DNA from: Bacteroidota bacterium
Lineage (GTDB): Bacteria > Bacteroidota > Bacteroidia > Bacteroidales > F082
Direction of reading: 5' to 3'
DNA: 57,347 bases
Assembly: GCA_013203805.1 (NCBI GenBank)
Contig: JABMPH010000094.1
Span: 1-57,347, forward strand
Shown here: positions 53,905 to 57,347 of the stretch, piece by piece
Layout: the number at the start of each line of letters is the position of its first letter
Numbering within the stretch: position 1 is the stretch's first letter
The notes under the pieces: generated by a model
What the model saw: the letters and a program-made list of their open reading frames with translations, nothing else
Database searches by the model: none
Told to the model about the DNA's origin: nothing
Translations under genes and position numbers: made by a program

Positions 53905-55725
53905 ATGAACAATTTCGAAGAATTAAATTTAAATCCTGATATAATATCAGCAATAACCGAATTAGGTTTTGTTAAACCTACACCAATCCAAGAGTTAGTT
54001 ATTCCTGTATTACTTGAATCAGAAAGAGACTTAGTGGGACTTGCACAAACAGGAACAGGAAAAACAGCTGCATTTGGTTTGCCAATGATTCAAAAAGTTG
54101 ATACATCAATAAATCAAACACAAGGATTAATACTCTCACCAACCCGTGAGTTGTGCATGCAAATTGCCAAGGACTTACAATCATATTCAAAAAATAACCA
54201 TAAAATCAGAGTTACAGCTGTTTATGGTGGGACAAGTATTGAAACACAGATTTCAGAATTGCGAAAGGGATCACACATAGTTGTTGGTACTCCCGGAAGA
54301 ACTTTAGATTTAATAAAAAGAAATCGTTTAAACGTTAGCAAAATAAATACAGTTGTACTTGATGAGGCTGATGAAATGTTAAGCATGGGATTTAAGGAAG
54401 ATTTGGACGCCATACTTGAAGGTACACCCGACACGAAACAAACTTTGCTTTTTTCAGCAACAATGCCAGCTGAAATATCCAGAATTTCGAAAAAGTTCAT
54501 GAATAACCCTGTTGAATTATCAGCAGGTACAAAAAACGTAGCTGCTGAAAATGTTAAGCACATTTACTATGAAGTTCAAGCACGTGATCGTTACGAAGCT
54601 CTGAAACGAATAGCAGATATAAACCCTAAGATTTACGGAATAATTTTCTGCAGGACAAGACATGAGACGAAGGAAATTGCAGACAAACTTATTACAGATG
54701 GTTATAATGCTGATGCTTTACATGGTGATTTATCTCAGGCGCAACGTGATTCGGTTATGACTAAATTCAGATCAAGACACTTACAATTGCTTGTAGCTAC
54801 TGATGTTGCAGCTCGCGGACTTGATGTTGATGACCTTACTCACGTAATAAATTTTAATCTACCCGATGAAAATGAAATATATATCCACAGAAGTGGCAGA
54901 ACAGGTCGTGCGGGTAAAAGTGGGATATCATTGTCAATTCTGCACATGCGTGAAAAACATAAACTCAGATCAGTAGAAAAAATTACTGGTAGAAGTTTTG
55001 AGAAAATGCTGGTTCCTTCTGGTAAAGAAATCTGTGCAAAGCAGTTGTATAACCTGGTGGACAGAGTTGAAAACGTTGAAATTGATGAATCACAAATAGC
55101 TCCATTTATCGAGGCTATTTACCAAAAATTAGAATGGCTTAGTAGAGAAGAATTAATTAAGAAATTTGTTTCCGTAGAGTTTAATAGATTCCTATCATAT
55201 TATAAAGGAGCCAAAGATTTAAATAAAATTGATAAATCACGTGATGATTCTCGTGGGTCTCGAGAAGATACGGGCAGAAGGAGAAAAGACGTTGATGGCC
55301 GAAGAGGAGATGACGAAGGAAGAAGAAGGAACAGAGATGATGCAAACTTCACACGCTTATTTATTAACGTTGGTAGTAGTACAAACTTAAACCCAGCTTC
55401 ATTAATTGGGCTTATCAATAAAAATACTAAGGAAAAGAGTATTGATATTGGCAAGATTGAGATTATGAAAAATTTCTCATTTTTTGAAGTTGATAAAGCT
55501 TTTGAAAAGACAATTTTAAAATCATTTGAAGATACTGATTTCAATAATATACCATTGGTTATTGAAGTTGCAAACCCTAAACAGTCGGGCAATGAAGGCT
55601 CACCTTCTTCAAGAAATTTTAAGCGTAGAGATAGTTTTAAGGGAAAAGAAAATTTCAAGGGAAAAGAAAACTATAGCCGTCTTAAAAATAAGGATGGCAG
55701 GAAGAGAAGAGAAAATAAGAAATAG
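53905..55725 (+). CDS. DEAD-box RNA helicase (DeaD/CshA type)
   Basis: 606 aa. All helicase motifs are visible: Q motif FVKPTPIQE, I AQTGTGKTA (~47-55), Ia PTRELCMQ, Ib TPGR, II DEAD, III SAT, IV IIFCRTR, V ATDVAARGLD and VI HRSGRTGRAG. After the core comes an Arg/Asp/Gly-rich linker (~445-480), then a DbpA-like RNA-binding domain (FTRLFINVGSSTNLNPASLIGLINKN ... IEIMKNFSFFEVDKAF) and a basic tail. This is the DeaD layout, used in ribosome assembly or cold adaptation. Confidence 0.95.
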   Translation: MNNFEELNLNPDIISAITELGFVKPTPIQELVIPVLLESERDLVGLAQTGTGKTAAFGLPMIQKVDTSINQTQGLILSPTRELCMQIAKDLQSYSKNNHKIRVTAVYGGTSIETQISELRKGSHIVVGTPGRTLDLIKRNRLNVSKINTVVLDEADEMLSMGFKEDLDAILEGTPDTKQTLLFSATMPAEISRISKKFMNNPVELSAGTKNVAAENVKHIYYEVQARDRYEALKRIADINPKIYGIIFCRTRHETKEIADKLITDGYNADALHGDLSQAQRDSVMTKFRSRHLQLLVATDVAARGLDVDDLTHVINFNLPDENEIYIHRSGRTGRAGKSGISLSILHMREKHKLRSVEKITGRSFEKMLVPSGKEICAKQLYNLVDRVENVEIDESQIAPFIEAIYQKLEWLSREELIKKFVSVEFNRFLSYYKGAKDLNKIDKSRDDSRGSREDTGRRRKDVDGRRGDDEGRRRNRDDANFTRLFINVGSSTNLNPASLIGLINKNTKEKSIDIGKIEIMKNFSFFEVDKAFEKTILKSFEDTDFNNIPLVIEVANPKQSGNEGSPSSRNFKRRDSFKGKENFKGKENYSRLKNKDGRKRRENKK

Positions 55726-55763
55726 GAACTCTATCCCAACTTAATTCTGGATCAGTTGTTCCC

Positions 55764-56987
55764 TTACTCGTTCTTCTTATTAAATGTGTGAGGAGTATGT
55801 ATCCATTTTTTTGATGCCCCTTTTAATTTTAGAAGACTTAATATCATTAATATAAATCCATAAGGAATATTTATTAATACTCCAAAAGTTATTACTCCAC
55901 TAAATTTTCGAGGGACACAAATTATGAGAGTTATCAAATTACTCAAAAATAGAATTGACCAAAAATAAAAATCGATAGTTAGCCAGGAATTATAAACTTC
56001 TGGAGAAATAAAATACACACAACAACTGATAACTGCAAAAACTAATATTATCCCTAAGGTTAGTATCCTTGGTGGAATTGCAAACTGAAGCACTTTATCA
56101 AAATAATCAATATTCCTCTTACGAATCAAATCTTTTGTAGCATCCAAAAAGTAGTTACTAAAATAGTGTAACTGACAAGCAATCCATCTGCGACGTTGAT
56201 TAATGAAAGCTTTTGATTGTTGGGTTTTCTCATCAAAAATATGAGCATCTGATACATATTCTATCAAGCCTCCTTCTTTTATTATTCTCAGTTCTAATTC
56301 TTTATCTTCACAAGCTCCACCCATATCGAGGCTAGAAATAATCTCTTTAAACATCTGGAAATCAAGACCCATTCCAGATCCCGCCAATGCTGCTGAAATC
56401 CCTAGTACCCTATGGCCCTTTCTGAAAATATTGTTGTTAATCTCTTCGCTAATTGCATCAAGGATGGCAAAATTTGTATTCATATTTTTTGCTGTACGAT
56501 GACCTTGAACTACTTTAAATCCTCTATCGAATGCATCATTAATATTGGCCAGTACATTGATCCCCATTTCATTGTCAGCATCAAGAATAAAAACCATATC
56601 GTAGTCATCATCAATTCTTGACAAACACCAATTTAAGGCTTTTGCTTTATTTCTAAGCTCAATATCGATAACCATAACAACTATTGGAAGTTCAGTCAAT
56701 TTTCCCAATGTTTCTTCAGCAAACGAATCAGCAATAACGAAAACGTCAAATTTTTCTTTAGGATAGCTTTGAATTAATGCATGCTTTGCGACATTAACAA
56801 TAACCATATCTTCCCTATATCCCGGTATTAATACAGCAATCTTTCTGAGTTTACTTTCAACTTGAGTTTTGTTTTCAACATAAAATAATCCCGCAATACC
56901 AAAAATAAAAATGTAAAGTGTAGATATAAATAAATATCCAAAAAATACTATTTCTATTCCATTTAATATGATCTTCAGGATCTCCAT
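55764..56987 (-). CDS. membrane glycosyltransferase family 2
   Basis: 407 aa. TM helix at ~12-35, then a GT2 domain: KIAVLIPGYREDMVIVN, the DxD-like FILDADNEMG, ACEDKELELRIIKEGG and the product-binding QRRRWIACQ (Q-x-x-RW). Two or three C-terminal TM helices follow (RILTLGIILVFAVISCCVYFI, FYFWSILFLSNLITLIICV, NIPYGFILMILSLLKL). The plan resembles chitin/cellulose/hyaluronan synthase-like polymerases, though acceptor and sugar cannot be told. Convergent with the DEAD-box gene, 31 bp from dapD on the same strand. Confidence 0.87.
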   Translation of the reverse strand: MEILKIILNGIEIVFFGYLFISTLYIFIFGIAGLFYVENKTQVESKLRKIAVLIPGYREDMVIVNVAKHALIQSYPKEKFDVFVIADSFAEETLGKLTELPIVVMVIDIELRNKAKALNWCLSRIDDDYDMVFILDADNEMGINVLANINDAFDRGFKVVQGHRTAKNMNTNFAILDAISEEINNNIFRKGHRVLGISAALAGSGMGLDFQMFKEIISSLDMGGACEDKELELRIIKEGGLIEYVSDAHIFDEKTQQSKAFINQRRRWIACQLHYFSNYFLDATKDLIRKRNIDYFDKVLQFAIPPRILTLGIILVFAVISCCVYFISPEVYNSWLTIDFYFWSILFLSNLITLIICVPRKFSGVITFGVLINIPYGFILMILSLLKLKGASKKWIHTPHTFNKKNE

Positions 56988-57017
56988 ATTAGTATTTATT
57001 AATACTCCGCATATATT

Positions 57018-57347
57018 TTAAACAGAAACATTATAATCTCGTAGGGCATCATTTAGCGATGTTTTCTTATTTGTAGTCTCTTTTCTTGTCCCAATAATTA
57101 ACGCACAAGGAACCTGATATTCACCTGCAGGGAATTTTTTAGTGGTTGTGCCAGGAATAACGACAGAACGGGCTGGCACAACCCCTCTATATTCTATCGG
57201 TTCATTACCGCTAACATCAATTATTCTTGTTGTTTGTGTAATTACAACATTAGCCCCCAATACTGCTTCTTTACCTACATGCACCCCCTCAACAATAATA
57301 GACCTTGAGCCAATAAAACAGTTATCTTCAATAATTACTGGCGCCGC
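57018..57347 (-). CDS. dapD: tetrahydrodipicolinate N-succinyltransferase, C-terminal part
   Basis: The frame is open at the right edge; 109 C-terminal residues are seen (AAPVIIEDNCFIGSRSIIVEG, VHVGKEAVLGANVVITQTTRIIDVSG, RSVVIPGT). The left-handed beta-helix hexapeptide repeats and FPAGEYQVPCALIIGTRKETTNKKTSLNDALRDY end match DapD, the succinyltransferase of lysine/diaminopimelate synthesis. The N-terminal ~160 residues lie outside the window. Confidence 0.92.
   Translation of the reverse strand, partial: AAPVIIEDNCFIGSRSIIVEGVHVGKEAVLGANVVITQTTRIIDVSGNEPIEYRGVVPARSVVIPGTTTKKFPAGEYQVPCALIIGTRKETTNKKTSLNDALRDYNVSV

Noticed and set aside
55200-55658. 152-codon minus-strand ORF inside the DEAD-box gene
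   Set aside because: Leu/Ser-rich antisense frame over the Arg/Asp-rich linker of the helicase; no independent support.

Overview
The window is from a low-GC Bacteroidota chromosome, most likely the Bacteroidales/Marinilabiliales side of the phylum (inference). Evidence: a C-terminal type IX secretion (T9SS) sorting domain at the left edge, many PorT-like, TonB-receptor-like and carboxypeptidase-regulatory-domain proteins, LytS/LytTR two-component pairs, a fused E1 dehydrogenase, Bacteroidota -7 promoter boxes (TAnnTTTG), and almost no Shine-Dalgarno sequences. I see no rRNA, tRNA, CRISPR array or prophage.

Layout. 1-5.3 kb: the end of a T9SS-secreted protein, a hybrid-free PAS histidine kinase, and a tight minus-strand operon (ywbE, two small membrane proteins, a PNGase F-II-like glycoamidase). 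5.4-9.9 kb: an ArsR-controlled thiol/metalloid operon (ArsR, mini-thioredoxin, ArsF-like, ArsG-like, ArsP/YraQ permease, thioredoxin) whose distal end has decayed into a half-length DGC protein and a broken outer-membrane protein. 9.9-11.4 kb: a DUF3795 protein and an rlmF interrupted by one in-frame stop. 11.5-19.6 kb: a TetR-OMP pair sharing a duplicated operator, a NdpA-like protein, a carboxypeptidase-regulatory-domain protein, a DUF2975/HTH pair, a REP-type transposase surrounded by four small hairpins, an isochorismatase and a TfoX_C protein. 19.7-24.3 kb: a MarR-pirin-YceI-CDGSH-methyltransferase run, with a 29-bp palindrome directly before marR, then a DksA-like zinc-finger protein and a secreted protein.

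24.4-42 kb is the most unusual part. It starts with a LytS kinase, a LytTR regulator and a lipoprotein made of five glycan-binding-like modules, translationally coupled. Then comes a frameshifted metallo-beta-lactamase-fold hydrolase, followed by a MacA-like adaptor with two successive MacB-type ATPase/permease modules and an unknown 85-aa protein between them. Facing this is a second signalling operon on the minus strand: a secreted protein with twelve 34-residue SSNxE repeats, a canonical LytS kinase, a second LytS-like protein whose phospho-accepting His is Asp and whose ATP-binding boxes are eroded, and a LytTR regulator. I infer an envelope-stress or glycan/peptide sensing and export system with two dedicated LytTR switches.

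42-57.3 kb is mostly housekeeping: a large TPR protein and its outer-membrane partner, an S41 peptidase lipoprotein, gyrB with a strong terminator, a DUF2007 protein, a remnant of aldose 1-epimerase, a fused alpha/beta 2-oxoacid dehydrogenase E1 divergent from a DEAD-box helicase, a membrane glycosyltransferase, and the C-terminal part of dapD at the right edge.

Five genes in the window are broken (DGC, outer-membrane protein, rlmF, MBL hydrolase, epimerase). Two of the lesions are single-base events that sequencing error could also produce.
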